This document shows positions 1-9,000 of a DNA stretch of 64,000 nucleotides, in pieces; positions within the stretch are counted from its first letter, which is position 1; the number at the start of each line of letters is the position of its first letter. Source of the DNA: Opitutia bacterium (lineage in GTDB: Bacteria > Verrucomicrobiota > Verrucomicrobiia > Opitutales > Opitutaceae); contig JACPIS010000026.1 in the NCBI GenBank assembly GCA_016187925.1, positions 1 to 64,000 of the forward strand, written 5' to 3'. The translations under genes were made by a program, and so were the position numbers. Under the pieces are notes generated by a model. The model searched no databases, was not told where the DNA came from, and saw nothing but the letters and a program-made list of their open reading frames with translations.

Positions 1-1
1 G

Positions 2-121
2 TTGAAGGAACGCTACGGCGCGCGCTGGGTGCGCGTGCGCGGCGGCGCCAAGGTGATGTGCCACCTGATGTTCGGCCTCATCGCGCCCACCGCTAGCGCG
101 CTGGTCGCGCGTCTGCTCTAG
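2..121 (+). pseudogene. C-terminal fragment, possibly transposase
   Basis: An open frame enters from the left edge and stops at TAG 119-121, giving about 39 residues. The tail reads like the end of a DDE transposase, with a VRVRGxAKVMCHLMFG-type stretch that I recall from IS transposase C-termini. I cannot name the IS family. Because the start lies outside the window, it may be the end of an intact gene rather than a fragment. No inverted repeat is visible immediately after the stop. Confidence 0.35.
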
Positions 122-402
122 GGCCGAGCGCGCCACGCGCCATCGAGCAAACGCCCCGCCTCCCTCGCGCGGCCCGCGACGGCGTGGCCACGCGCGACGA
201 AAAATCGCGCGCGGCCCTCGCCGCAGCCGTTTTCCTGTCGGACCCTTCCGCTCCGCCGCACTTTTCCCGCCGCGCCTAAAAAATCCGCGGAGGTTTTGAA
301 AGAGCCTCGTAAGTCTTAACTTTAACTACGAATTCCTGGCTGGCTTGCCGAGCCGTAGCTCGCTTCGTGGCTCAAAGCCGTCCGTCGCCAAGGCTTTGGA
401 CG
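122..402. other. non-coding GC-rich spacer with short palindromes
   Basis: I see no convincing gene in this stretch. It holds GC-rich runs rich in GCGCG and, near 345-402, several overlapping short palindromes: GAGCCGTAGCTC, and AAAGCC...GGCTTT overlapping CCGTCC...GGACGG. They lie beside the hairpin that follows tRNA-Ala. Confidence 0.4.
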
Positions 403-404
403 GC

Positions 405-431
405 AATTTCCATCTGCTTCAGATGGAAATT
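405..431 (-). terminator. perfect 12-bp hairpin after tRNA-Ala
   Basis: AATTTCCATCTG (405-416) and CAGATGGAAATT (420-431) are exact reverse complements separated by CTT. On the minus strand the hairpin starts at the tRNA CCA end. It lacks a clear T-run, so it could be a processing or mobile-element structure instead of a true intrinsic terminator. Confidence 0.45.
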
Positions 432-506
432 GGTGGAGCAGATCGGGATCAAACCGACGACCTCGTCGTTGCGAACGACGCGCTCTATCAACTGAGCTAC
501 TGCCCC
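431..506 (-). tRNA. tRNA-Ala (anticodon CGC)
   Basis: On the minus strand the sequence folds as a full cloverleaf. The acceptor GGGGCAG pairs with CTGCTCC, the D-arm contains AGCTCAGTTGATAGAGC, the anticodon stem CGTCG/CGACG encloses TTCGCAA (anticodon CGC, Ala), and the T-arm contains GGTTTGATCC. The 3' CCA is encoded at 431-433. Confidence 0.93.
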
Positions 507-691
507 GTAAAGTGGAGCGGGTTAATTGAAGGACGGCCCGGCCGGAGTAAACCAAAATTTTGTGCCCCGGCTACCGCCTTGACGGGAAAGATTTAACCCG
601 ACCGTCAAACTGGCCCTCAATTTGCTGTTGCACCCCAGCGGGACGGGTCAGAATCAAACCCTCGTCCCTTTCACTTCAACTCAACTTTGCC

Positions 692-1045
692 ATGAAAAAG
701 ACCACCAAGAAGACTGCCGCCCCGGCCAAGGCGGCTCCCGCCAAGAAAGTCGCCGCTCCGGCGAAGAAAAAGACCGTCATCACGGAGCCGCCCGCGACCT
801 TTATCACCGCGAAGGCGGATATCGGCTTCGGCAACCACCTCTACCTGCGCGGCGAAGGCCCCGGCCTGAGCTGGGATCGCGGCCTCGCCATGGACTGCAT
901 CGCCGCCGACCTCTGGGCCGCCACCGTCAAGGGCGCGACCTCGCCGGTCACCTTCAAGGTCCTCGTCAACGACCTGACCTGGAACGCCGGTAACGACTAC
1001 GTCGTCGTGGCCGGCCAGAGCGTGACCGTCGCGCCGACGTTCTAA
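692..1045 (+). CDS. small Lys/Ala-rich protein with starch-binding-like domain
   Basis: This 117-residue protein begins at the ATG at 692; the frame is open further upstream, but that part looks non-coding and Cys/Pro-rich. Residues 1-35 are a Lys/Ala/Pro tail like a histone H1 or linker tail. The rest (FGNHLYLRGEGPGLSWDRG ... VTFKVLVNDLTWNAG) resembles the beta-sandwich fold of CBM20/CBM48-type starch- or glycogen-binding modules, where an aromatic in a GxSWD context meets the glucan. No signal peptide is visible, so a cytoplasmic glycogen-associated or nucleoid-associated role is conceivable. The starch genes nearby support a glucan link, but the function is inferred. Confidence 0.7.
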   Translation: MKKTTKKTAAPAKAAPAKKVAAPAKKKTVITEPPATFITAKADIGFGNHLYLRGEGPGLSWDRGLAMDCIAADLWAATVKGATSPVTFKVLVNDLTWNAGNDYVVVAGQSVTVAPTF

Positions 1046-1743
1046 GCGTCGGCCGGGTCCGGATTGATCGCCTGCAGCGCCGCGCGCACGTCGTCGGCGC
1101 TGAGTTTCTCCCCTGCCCCGTCCTTGGGTTGCAGGAGCGTGCACCGCATCTTGATCCGCGTGAACGGCCAGGGCACGTAGAACTTGTCCCAGCTGCGCAG
1201 GCGCTTGGCGCGGCCGAATTCCGCGCCGAGCAGGACCATGGGCGCGTTGCGGCGGCGCGTCACCACGAGCACGCCCGGCTCGACGCTGTAAAGCGGCCCG
1301 CGCGGGCCGTCGGGCGTGATGCCGATGTCGTGCCCCTCGCCCATTTTCTCAATGAGCACGCGTGCGGCTTCGCGGCCGAAATTGCTGCTTGAGCCGCGCA
1401 CCGGCTGGATGCCGACCATGCGGTAGAACGCCGCCAGCCACGCGCCGTCCTTGCTCGCGCTCACGAGTCCGTAGACGTGGCGCTTCGTGCGGTAGCGGCG
1501 AAAAATCTCCGCGGACAGGAAAAGCCGGTTGTGCCACAGGACGATGGCCGCGGGCTCGGCGGAGAACGTCAGCCGGCGGAGCGTCTCCGCGTCCGCCTCG
1601 AAGCGCAAGGTGCGGCCCCAAGTGCGGACCAGCAGGGCGGCCAGCCAGAGCAGGAACCGCCGCCAGCCGCGCACTTCGTTGATGGAGTCTGAGGCCTCGG
1701 TTTGCAGGCCACCGTTATGCGCTGCGGACGGGCTGCTCGCCAA
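1042..1743 (-). CDS. DUF374-type lysophospholipid acyltransferase
   Basis: This 233-residue protein belongs by eye to the DUF374 branch of the LPLAT acyltransferases, which act on lysolipids or lipid A-like acceptors at the inner membrane. Visible signs are a hydrophobic N-terminal stretch (about 28-42), the catalytic-type His in WHNRLF at residue 71, and TPDGPRGP at 143-150, a hallmark of this subfamily. Its last codons overlap the end of the convergent small gene at 692-1045 by four bases. It is divergent from the unknown gene at 1785. The start at 1743 gives a short polar leader before the membrane segment, and a slightly downstream start is possible. Substrate is unknown. Confidence 0.8.
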   Translation of the reverse strand: MASSPSAAHNGGLQTEASDSINEVRGWRRFLLWLAALLVRTWGRTLRFEADAETLRRLTFSAEPAAIVLWHNRLFLSAEIFRRYRTKRHVYGLVSASKDGAWLAAFYRMVGIQPVRGSSSNFGREAARVLIEKMGEGHDIGITPDGPRGPLYSVEPGVLVVTRRRNAPMVLLGAEFGRAKRLRSWDKFYVPWPFTRIKMRCTLLQPKDGAGEKLSADDVRAALQAINPDPADA

Positions 1744-1784
1744 GATAAACTTGAGCCTGTTCGTGCCGCCGCCGACGCTGCCGC

Positions 1785-2309
1785 ATGCGCCTGCCGCCCT
1801 GCCCCCACCTGCCGCCCGCGCCCGCCGCGATGGACGCGGGGCACCTCACGGCGCACGGCACGGCGCGCGATGAAGCCTTCTACCTGACGGCCCTCACCTA
1901 CGGACAATATCTCTGGCAACGCGGCCTGGCCGCGCGGGCCATCCTGTGCGTCGATCGCGCGCTGGGGGCGGACTTGCGCGGCGGCGAGCCCGTGTTGCGC
2001 GATTGGCCGCTGCCCTACGCGACGCTCGGCTGGATGCTGCGGCATGTGCCGGCGGAGATTTTCATCGGCAACCCGCGCGTGCATTACCAGCACCTCGCCG
2101 ACCGGATGAACGAGCCCCGGCGCGAACAGCGCCGCTGGCGCGCGTGGGCGGCGTGGGCGATCACGCGCCGTTTCCGGCCGGAATTCGCCGCCGATCCCAA
2201 GCACGCCGTGATCGAACCGGACGAGGCGACCATCGCGCTGAAACTCACCACGCACGGCCTGCCGGGCGAAGCCACGCTCTGGCGCAACAGTTTGGAAGCG
2301 TCCCAGTGA
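1785..2309 (+). CDS. conserved protein of unknown function
   Basis: A 174-residue protein with no signal peptide or membrane segment. It is rich in Trp, Arg and Ala and has helical-looking segments (FYLTALTYGQYLWQRG, WRAWAAWAITRRFRPEF), suggesting an all-alpha fold, perhaps TPR-like. I do not recognise a named domain. The start at 1785 gives a Pro-rich leader of 15 residues; ATG at 1830 is the alternative. It is transcribed divergently from the acyltransferase and points toward the AraC gene with about 200 bases between. No function can be assigned. Confidence 0.6.
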   Translation: MRLPPCPHLPPAPAAMDAGHLTAHGTARDEAFYLTALTYGQYLWQRGLAARAILCVDRALGADLRGGEPVLRDWPLPYATLGWMLRHVPAEIFIGNPRVHYQHLADRMNEPRREQRRWRAWAAWAITRRFRPEFAADPKHAVIEPDEATIALKLTTHGLPGEATLWRNSLEASQ

Positions 2310-2518
2310 CCTCGCGCCGCACCGGACAGGTGTGTGCCGGCATCCGGCGCAGGGCATGGGGCGTTAATAGACTTGCTCCCGGACAGGCCCGGAAGTCAGG
2401 TTGCCTTTGCATTTGTCTAAGTGCTGTCAGGCGTCATAAAAACGCACCGACCCCACCCCTCCCCCGACCAAGCTGGACCCCCACCCCGGGCCGCGGACCC
2501 CGACCTACACCGCGAGCC

Positions 2519-3541
2519 ATGACCAATCTCTTTTCCGCCAAATCCCTCAGCCCGCAAAACCGCGCCGAGATGCGCGCGGTGCTCGATCAGGCCATCCGGC
2601 AGGCCGAGCGGGATCAGCTGCGGCTCAAGGTGCCGCGCGAGGTCAAGCCGGGCCCGCAGAAGCGGGGCATGCATTACCACTACCGGCCCGAGATCTTCCT
2701 CCAGATGCAGGGGCGCACGGACTTCCGGTTTCCGCGCGAGAACTTCGAGCTCGGCCCGGGCGACTTGTGCGTCATCCCCGCCGGCGTGCCGCACGGCGAA
2801 GCCGTTTACGCCGAGGCGGACCGCCCCTTCCGCAACCTCGTCGCGGGTTTCTACAACAACACGATCAGCCTGCACTTCGCCTACGAGGCCCAGCCCGGCC
2901 GGCCGGACATCGAGGTGATCGAGTTCTTCGACGCGCCCAATCTCGACGTATTCATCACGCTGGCGAACAGCCTGGCGCAGACGCATTTCATGCAGAGTCC
3001 CGCGCGCGACTCCGTGCTGAAGGGCCTGAAGATCGCCCTGCTCGGCATGTTCCGCAACATCGTGGAGACCGGCACCGGCAACCTGAACAACGACATCGGC
3101 AAGGTCTTCCAGGCGAAATGCCTCGTCCGCGAGCAATACGGCAACTCCGCCCTGAGCGTGCAAAAGATCGCCGAGATCCTCGGCTGCTCGGCCGACTACC
3201 TCTCGCACCTCTTCCACGTGGAGACGAAGGAGCGCCTCACGCACTACATCCAGCGCATCCGCATCCAGGGCGCCACGCTCGCGCTCGAGACCACGGCGCT
3301 CAACATCTCGGAGATCGCCTACGCCAGTGGCTTCGCCGACCCCGCCTACTTCGCCCGCGTCTTCAAGCAGCACAAGGGCATGACCCCGCAGGAATATCGC
3401 GTGCAGCTCGAAACCCAGCGCAACAAGCAGGAGGAGCAGCCGAAGACGGTCTATCACGACCGCCTCGACTACACCCACGGCGTGCCGAAGAAGAAAGCGG
3501 CGCCACCGGCCGAGTCGCCGACCGAGTCGGTCGGCGCGTGA
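2519..3541 (+). CDS. AraC-family transcriptional regulator with cupin domain
   Basis: A 340-residue regulator. Residues about 50-100 form a cupin-like sensor (MHYHYRPEIFLQMQG ... PGDLCVIPAGVPH) and residues about 200-298 a double helix-turn-helix AraC domain (VQKIAEILGCSADYLSHLF; ISEIAYASGFADPAYFARVFK). The C-terminus is a charged low-complexity tail. The ATG at 2519 was chosen because the longer open frame upstream has no protein-like sequence. AraC/XylS regulators with cupin sensors commonly control sugar utilisation, and the starch cluster starts 0.3 kb downstream on the other strand. It is a plausible but unproven regulator of that locus. Confidence 0.88.
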   Translation: MTNLFSAKSLSPQNRAEMRAVLDQAIRQAERDQLRLKVPREVKPGPQKRGMHYHYRPEIFLQMQGRTDFRFPRENFELGPGDLCVIPAGVPHGEAVYAEADRPFRNLVAGFYNNTISLHFAYEAQPGRPDIEVIEFFDAPNLDVFITLANSLAQTHFMQSPARDSVLKGLKIALLGMFRNIVETGTGNLNNDIGKVFQAKCLVREQYGNSALSVQKIAEILGCSADYLSHLFHVETKERLTHYIQRIRIQGATLALETTALNISEIAYASGFADPAYFARVFKQHKGMTPQEYRVQLETQRNKQEEQPKTVYHDRLDYTHGVPKKKAAPPAESPTESVGA

Positions 3542-3642
3542 GCGCTTTGTCCTCCGCGGTTTCTTGAGCGGCTCGTCATCAGGCCGGGAAAATCCCAGCC
3601 GTCGATCCGTCAGGCTCATAGCGGCATCCCTTTGCTTTGGAC

Positions 3643-3757
3643 TGTCATTGCGAGGAGCAATGCGACGAAGCAATCCAGCACTTCGACTGGCTCAGTGTCC
3701 CAAGCGCTGCCGAGGGACTGGATCGCCACGGCGCATTACGCACGCCTCGCGATGACA
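3643..3757. repeat. imperfect palindromic element of the GCGAGGAGC...GACGAAGCAATCC type
   Basis: The left arm begins TGTCATTGCGAGG and the right arm ends CCTCGCGATGACA, with one mismatch between the outer 13 bases. Inside are GACGAAGCAATCCAG and CTGGATCGCC. This matches a widespread bacterial intergenic repeat whose spurious translation reads CHCEExxDEAI. It lies between the convergent AraC and amylase genes. Confidence 0.7.
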
Positions 3758-3799
3758 ATGGCCAAATGCTACGGGCGATGGGTGTAATCCGTCTGCTTC

Positions 3800-5992
3800 T
3801 CAACGGTGCCTATCCCGTGAGCGCAGGCGCAGCCAGCCGACGACAGCCAAGGCCGCTACCAGCCACCAGCTGGGCGCACCGCCGCCACCGCCACCACCGC
3901 CCGAGGGCGCGCTGGGAGCCGGCGCGGGCGCCGGGGCTTTCGGCAGGGCACTGACCGACGCCGAGTCGGCGCTTTCGCCGAACGAATTGACCGCGGAGAC
4001 GGCATAGTAATACGTGGTGCCGTTGCTCACGAAGGTGTCGGTGTAGCGCGTGGTGTCAGGATTCGCGACCGTCGTGTAAGGTCCGCCGCTGACGGTGGCG
4101 CGCTTCACGTTGTAGCTGGTCGCGCCGGTCGCGGCCGTCCAACTCAACGCGACTTCGCCATTGCCCGCGGTCGCAGCCAGACCCGTCGGCGCGACGGCCG
4201 GTGAGGTGACATTCACCGAATAGACCGCATAGCCGCTCGGCGGCGCCTGCACGGTGACGACACCGCTGGCGCTGCACGCCACGCCCGCGGGCTGGACGTT
4301 TTGTCCGTTCGCATAGGAATACCAGGCATGGCTCAGCAACGTGGCGCCGCGCAACGCGGTGTCGCTCGTGGTGACCGTCGCGCTCTTCGCCGACGAAGGA
4401 TGCACGTTGATCGCCACGATGTAGCCCGGCGCGGAGGAAGTGCCGGCCTTCGTGCCGTAGACCAGCAGGTCCGGATCGCTGGTTTGCAACGGCTCGATCG
4501 ACGGCGCCCCGCCGCCGAGGGCGCCGCGCACCCAGACGAGCGCGTCGATTCCGTTGCCCGTCTGGCCGCCGAGCGTGGCGAGGTCGCGGTTGAAATAATC
4601 CGACCAGAACAGGCAGGGATAACCCTGGTACGTCAGGATGAACGCGTAGGCCAGCATCTTGTCGTTCGTGATCGTGTCGGTGTCGTGGTTGGCCACGAAC
4701 GTCACCGCATGCGCGGGATCCTTCGCCGCGTAAACACGGGTCGGATCGACCAAGGCCGCGACAGGGACGCTGCCGGCGTGGTTGAAAACATCGGCCATCG
4801 TGTAGTAGCCGGGAAAATCGAACGCCGCGGTGCCCCGGCTGTAGGTCACGTAGGCCTCCACGTTTCGGACTTCCCCGTCCCAGCATTCGAGCACGCCGAA
4901 GGCCGCGCCCGTGCCCGCGCGGAAATCCCCCACCATGGACGGCCGGAAACCCTTCACGAAATCGAAGCGCCAGCCGCCATCGAAACCGGCATTGGCGGCA
5001 TCCATCAGCCATTTGCCCCACTGGATCATGTCGTAGCGCGGCCAACCGGCGGAGTCGGGCGTATCCAGCGAGAGACAGAGATCGGGCATGTCGCCGAAGC
5101 GGCCCTCGTCGCTCCCCTCGTGCGTGGAGGGATGAAACTGGTTGTAGTGCCACGCGCACCGATTGCTCGCGACTCCGCTGAAATCCATAAACGTGCCCAT
5201 GCTGCCCAGGTTGGGATTCATTTCGCTCGCTCCGCCCGAGCGGTGGTTCAGCACGATGTCCGCCAGGCACACAATGCCCTGGGCGTGAAACGCCGCGATG
5301 GCGCCCTTCAATTCCGCCTGCGTCCCGAAATGCGTGGCCGTCGTCCCCTTCTGATTGTACGCGCCCACGTCGTAGTAATCGTAGGGATCGTAGCCCATGG
5401 AGCTGGCGCCGCTCTGGGCCTTGCTCGGTGGCGGAAACCAGATGCGATCGATGCCGTGTCCGCCACGCATGTTGCGCAACCGCCCGGCCTGCCCGGCCAT
5501 CGTGTTGTACCAGCCCGCCGGGCAGTCCCAATAAAAACCCTGCATCATCACGCGGGTCCGGCTGGCATTGGCCGGCAGGATGATCAACGGCGGCAGCGCC
5601 GCGGGTGCCGGGGCGGGTGTGACGGGAAAATTCCAGTCGGCCCGGTTGTTGTTGTCCCAAACGGCTGCGGCGGCGTCGTGAAAGACGCAGTTCACCTCGT
5701 AGGCGGCCTCGGGCACCGTGTAGGTGAACGTGTAGCGGCCGGTCGCCGCATCGCGCGTCATCGTCTGGTCGGGGCCGGCGATCTGCATCCAGCGGTTGAA
5801 CGAGCGGTAAATCTGGACCGTGCCCGCGCCCGCCAGCGGTCCACCCGCCGGGTCGTAAGTTACCGTGACGGTCTGGCCGGAGACGGGCACAGCCGGGCTG
5901 ATCGTGCAGGTCGAGGCCGCTCCGTCCGCCACCACTCCAAGCAGCAGCGCGACGAGAGACAGACATCGGCGCGCACCCGCGAGCGACCACAT
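3800..5992 (-). CDS. secreted GH13 alpha-amylase with starch-binding domain and C-terminal anchor
   Basis: A 730-residue exported enzyme starting at ATG 5992 (MWSLAGARRCLSLVALLLG signal peptide); a longer start would run into the transporter gene. Order: signal peptide; CBM25-like starch-binding domain (about 27-125, VWDNNNRADWNFPV); GH13 barrel with DIVLNH, nucleophile D344 in WRFDF, acid E369 in VLECWD and D437 in NHDTD; beta domain; fibronectin type III domain; a Ser/Gly-rich linker with eight consecutive Gly; one hydrophobic helix; a basic tail. That last tripartite end resembles GlyGly-CTERM-type sorting signals. Expected role: endo-hydrolysis of starch at the cell surface. It is the last gene of the inferred GH31-malQ-transporter-amylase run. 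Confidence 0.9.
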   Translation of the reverse strand: MWSLAGARRCLSLVALLLGVVADGAASTCTISPAVPVSGQTVTVTYDPAGGPLAGAGTVQIYRSFNRWMQIAGPDQTMTRDAATGRYTFTYTVPEAAYEVNCVFHDAAAAVWDNNNRADWNFPVTPAPAPAALPPLIILPANASRTRVMMQGFYWDCPAGWYNTMAGQAGRLRNMRGGHGIDRIWFPPPSKAQSGASSMGYDPYDYYDVGAYNQKGTTATHFGTQAELKGAIAAFHAQGIVCLADIVLNHRSGGASEMNPNLGSMGTFMDFSGVASNRCAWHYNQFHPSTHEGSDEGRFGDMPDLCLSLDTPDSAGWPRYDMIQWGKWLMDAANAGFDGGWRFDFVKGFRPSMVGDFRAGTGAAFGVLECWDGEVRNVEAYVTYSRGTAAFDFPGYYTMADVFNHAGSVPVAALVDPTRVYAAKDPAHAVTFVANHDTDTITNDKMLAYAFILTYQGYPCLFWSDYFNRDLATLGGQTGNGIDALVWVRGALGGGAPSIEPLQTSDPDLLVYGTKAGTSSAPGYIVAINVHPSSAKSATVTTSDTALRGATLLSHAWYSYANGQNVQPAGVACSASGVVTVQAPPSGYAVYSVNVTSPAVAPTGLAATAGNGEVALSWTAATGATSYNVKRATVSGGPYTTVANPDTTRYTDTFVSNGTTYYYAVSAVNSFGESADSASVSALPKAPAPAPAPSAPSGGGGGGGGAPSWWLVAALAVVGWLRLRSRDRHR

Positions 5993-6039
5993 CCTTTGAG
6001 GCAAGGAGACCGGCGTCGCCCGTCCTTGCCGGTCCGGGT

Positions 6040-7407
6040 TCACGCCGCCGCTGGCTTCGTTGCCCCGCCCTCGGCTGGTACCAGCGCGAGTGCGGCCGCG
6101 GCCACGAGCATGCATACGCCACCCGCCATGACGGCGTGGACGAGATTACCATGCAGGAAGTTCTTCACGAACGGACCAAAGAAGAGTGCCGCGAGGATCT
6201 CCGGCAGCACGATGAAGAAATTGAAGATGCCCATGTAGACGCCCATGCGGGCCGAAGGCAGCGCGCCGGCGAGGATGGCATACGGCATCGAGAGGATCGA
6301 CGCCCAGGCGACGCCGCCGAGGGCGAGTGCCGCGAGCAACAGATAGCGCTGCTCCTCGCCGTGGATAAAGCCGACCGCCAGCAGGCCGATCGCGCCCACC
6401 GTGAGGCAGACGCCGTGAATCAGACGGCGGTCGGCCCGGCGGGCCGCCGCCATCAGGGCAAAGGCGGCCAGGAACGTCACGGCATCCTTCACGGCGTAGC
6501 AGACGCCCGCCCACTCCGCGCCGCGCTTGAACAGGTCGGACGAGGGATCGTTGCTGCCGAAGATCACCGGCACGGCGTTCGAGAAATGCAGCCACATGCA
6601 GAACAGCCCGAGCCAGGTGAAGAACTGCACGAGCGCCAGCCGGCGCATCGTGCCGGGCATGTGCACGAGTGCATCGGGGATTTCCTTCAGCAGGTGCGCG
6701 AGGCCGCCGCTCTCGGCTTTCTTGCGGCGGAACTCCTCCAGGTTGTCCGGCGGATTTTCCTTCGACGAGATGACGGTCCAGAGGACGGCGCTGAGGAACG
6801 CCACGGCGCCGACGTAGAACGAGATTTTGACGTTGGTCGGCAAGGCGTTGGCGCCGTCCGCCTCGCTGCTCACCTGAAACCAGTTGCGCAACATGTAGGG
6901 CATCATGCCCGCGACCACCGCGCCGACGCCGATGAAGAAGCTCTGCATCGCGAAGCCCATGCCGCGCTGCTCCTCGGGCAGCTTGTCGGCCACGAAGGCG
7001 CGGAACGGCTCCATCGAGACGTTGATGGACGCATCGAGCACCCAGAGCAGGCCGGCGGCCATGTAGAACTTCGGCAAATGCGGGATGAGCCACTCGGCGA
7101 GCGAGCCGGAGTTCGGCATCAGCAGCAGCGCGAGCGAGCTGAGGATCGCGCCGACGAGGAAATACGGCCGGCGCCGGCCGAGCGGTCCCCAGGTCCGGTC
7201 GCTCATCGCGCCGATGAGCGGCTGCACGATGAAGCCCGTGAGCGGCGCGGCGAGCCAGAGCTTGGCGATCTGGTCGTCGGCGGCGCCGAGGTATTTGTAG
7301 ATCGGGCTCATGTTCGCCATCTGCAGACCCCAGCCGAATTGGATGCCGAGAAAGCCGAAGCTCATGTTCCAGATGGCCGGCAGGGAGAGGGGTCGCGGGG
7401 TGCTCAT
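6040..7407 (-). CDS. MFS sugar transporter, SLC45/GPH-like (maltose/sucrose type)
   Basis: A 455-residue membrane protein with about 12 hydrophobic segments. The N-terminal [20 protein letters not shown] and the loop motif [18 protein letters not shown] are typical of the SLC45/GPH sugar-proton symporters found beside bacterial maltodextrin genes. It probably imports maltose or short maltodextrins across the inner membrane. Its start is 10 bases after the malQ stop and its stop is 47 bases before the amylase start, so co-transcription is likely. Exact substrate is inferred from the neighbours. Confidence 0.87.
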   Translation of the reverse strand: MSTPRPLSLPAIWNMSFGFLGIQFGWGLQMANMSPIYKYLGAADDQIAKLWLAAPLTGFIVQPLIGAMSDRTWGPLGRRRPYFLVGAILSSLALLLMPNSGSLAEWLIPHLPKFYMAAGLLWVLDASINVSMEPFRAFVADKLPEEQRGMGFAMQSFFIGVGAVVAGMMPYMLRNWFQVSSEADGANALPTNVKISFYVGAVAFLSAVLWTVISSKENPPDNLEEFRRKKAESGGLAHLLKEIPDALVHMPGTMRRLALVQFFTWLGLFCMWLHFSNAVPVIFGSNDPSSDLFKRGAEWAGVCYAVKDAVTFLAAFALMAAARRADRRLIHGVCLTVGAIGLLAVGFIHGEEQRYLLLAALALGGVAWASILSMPYAILAGALPSARMGVYMGIFNFFIVLPEILAALFFGPFVKNFLHGNLVHAVMAGGVCMLVAAAALALVPAEGGATKPAAA

Positions 7408-7417
7408 GGGGTGAAGC

Positions 7418-8986
7418 TCAATGTTTCAGGGGCTCGCTGTATTCGACCAGGGCGCGGTCGCCACAGCGGTCGTAGAGTCTGATCCACTCCCGCAACGTAG
7501 CCAGCTTTTCTCCGTTCAGTCCGGCCAGTTGCTGTGCCGAAAAGCGCCACTGCCAATTGCCCCCGGAGGTGCCGGGGCGGTTGAAGGTCGCCCCCGCCGG
7601 CAGGTCCAGCAGGTCCTGCACGGGGATCACGGCCAGACGGGAGACAGTGGACAGGACGTGCCGGATAATCGGCCAGGCCGAGCGGCTGCCGCCAAGATGG
7701 AAATACGCGTCGATCTGCGCCGACGACGCGCCGGAGAGGCTCTCGAGCCAGCCGCGGGTGGTGATGTTGTCGTGCGTGCCCGTGTAGGCGACGCTGTCGG
7801 GCGGGTAGAAATGCGGCAGGTTGACGTTGTGCGCATCGTGGCCGTAGGCGAACTGCACGATCTTCATGCCGGGCAGGCCGGCCTTGCGGCGCAGTTCGAC
7901 GACGTCGGGGCCGATGTAGCCGAGGTCCTCGGCGATGATGCGCGCCTCGGGCAGTGCGTCGCTCACGACCTTGAAGAAAGCCGCGCCGGGGCCCTTGCGC
8001 CACCGTCCGCCACAGGCGTCGGTCGCGCCGGCCGGGATTTCCCAATAGGTGTCGAAACCGCGGAAGTGGTCGAGGCGGATGATGTCGTAGAGCTCGAAGG
8101 CCGCCTTCAGGCGGTCGATCCACCACGTGTAGCCCGTGCGCTGCAGGTGCTCCCAGTCGTAGAGCGGATTGCCCCACAGCTGCCCCTGCGCGGAGAAATA
8201 ATCCGGCGGCACGCCGGCGACCACCAGCGGCTGGCCCTGGGGATCGAGGCGGAAGACCGCGCGGTTCTGCCAGGTATCGGCACTGTCGAGCGCCACGAAG
8301 ATCGGCACGTCACCGATGACGCCCACGCCGCGCTCCTGCGCGTAGCGACGGAGCCGGCGCCACTGGCCGAAGAAAAGGTATTGGTAGAAGGCGTGGCGCT
8401 CGGCGTCGCGCTTCGCGGAGGCCGGGAGGGCCGCGCCGAGGCCCGGGCTCCACGTGCGGTACTGCTCGGGCCACATCGTCCACGGCCAGCCGCCGAAATG
8501 ATTCTTCAGCGCCATGAACTGCGTAAACGGCACCAGCCAGCTCTCCTCCTCCCGACGGAAATCGGCGAACGAACCCAGTCCGTCGACCTGGTCGGCCTTG
8601 GCCGTGGCGAACGCATCGTGCGCCTTGGCGAGCACGCCCCAGAAGGTCTCGTAGAGCCGGCCGTAATCGACCGTGTCCGCCGGCAGCTTGCGCAACCCGG
8701 CCACGTCGGCCTTCGTGAGGAAGCCGTCGGCGATCAACTCACCGAGATCGATGAAATACGGGTTGCCCGCCCGTCCCGAGAAAAGCTGGTAAGGCGAATC
8801 ACCGTAGCCGGTGGGACCGATCGGGCAGATCTGCCAGTAGCGCACGCCGGCCTCGCTGAGGAAATCGACGAAGCTCCGGGCGCCGCGGCCGAGATTGCCG
8901 ATACCGTATTCGCCCGGCAGTGTGCTGAGGTGCGCCAGCACGCCCGCCGTGCGGGTGTTCAACCAAGAGGTGGCCTTTGCTGCCAT
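7418..8986 (-). CDS. malQ: 4-alpha-glucanotransferase (GH77)
   Basis: A 522-residue amylomaltase, which transfers alpha-1,4-glucan segments between maltodextrins and releases glucose in the cytoplasm. GH77 features: N-terminal GVLAHLSTLPGEYGIGNLG, nucleophile D306 in RLDHFRGF, acid E353 in IIAEDLGYIGPD and D406 in GTHDN. The ATG at 8986 gives the usual family start; the frame continues upstream into GH31 coding sequence. It starts 14 bases after the GH31 stop and ends 10 bases before the transporter start. There is no signal peptide, consistent with action after import. Confidence 0.95.
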   Translation of the reverse strand: MAAKATSWLNTRTAGVLAHLSTLPGEYGIGNLGRGARSFVDFLSEAGVRYWQICPIGPTGYGDSPYQLFSGRAGNPYFIDLGELIADGFLTKADVAGLRKLPADTVDYGRLYETFWGVLAKAHDAFATAKADQVDGLGSFADFRREEESWLVPFTQFMALKNHFGGWPWTMWPEQYRTWSPGLGAALPASAKRDAERHAFYQYLFFGQWRRLRRYAQERGVGVIGDVPIFVALDSADTWQNRAVFRLDPQGQPLVVAGVPPDYFSAQGQLWGNPLYDWEHLQRTGYTWWIDRLKAAFELYDIIRLDHFRGFDTYWEIPAGATDACGGRWRKGPGAAFFKVVSDALPEARIIAEDLGYIGPDVVELRRKAGLPGMKIVQFAYGHDAHNVNLPHFYPPDSVAYTGTHDNITTRGWLESLSGASSAQIDAYFHLGGSRSAWPIIRHVLSTVSRLAVIPVQDLLDLPAGATFNRPGTSGGNWQWRFSAQQLAGLNGEKLATLREWIRLYDRCGDRALVEYSEPLKH

Positions 8987-9000
8987 GGGAGGGTGGGCTT

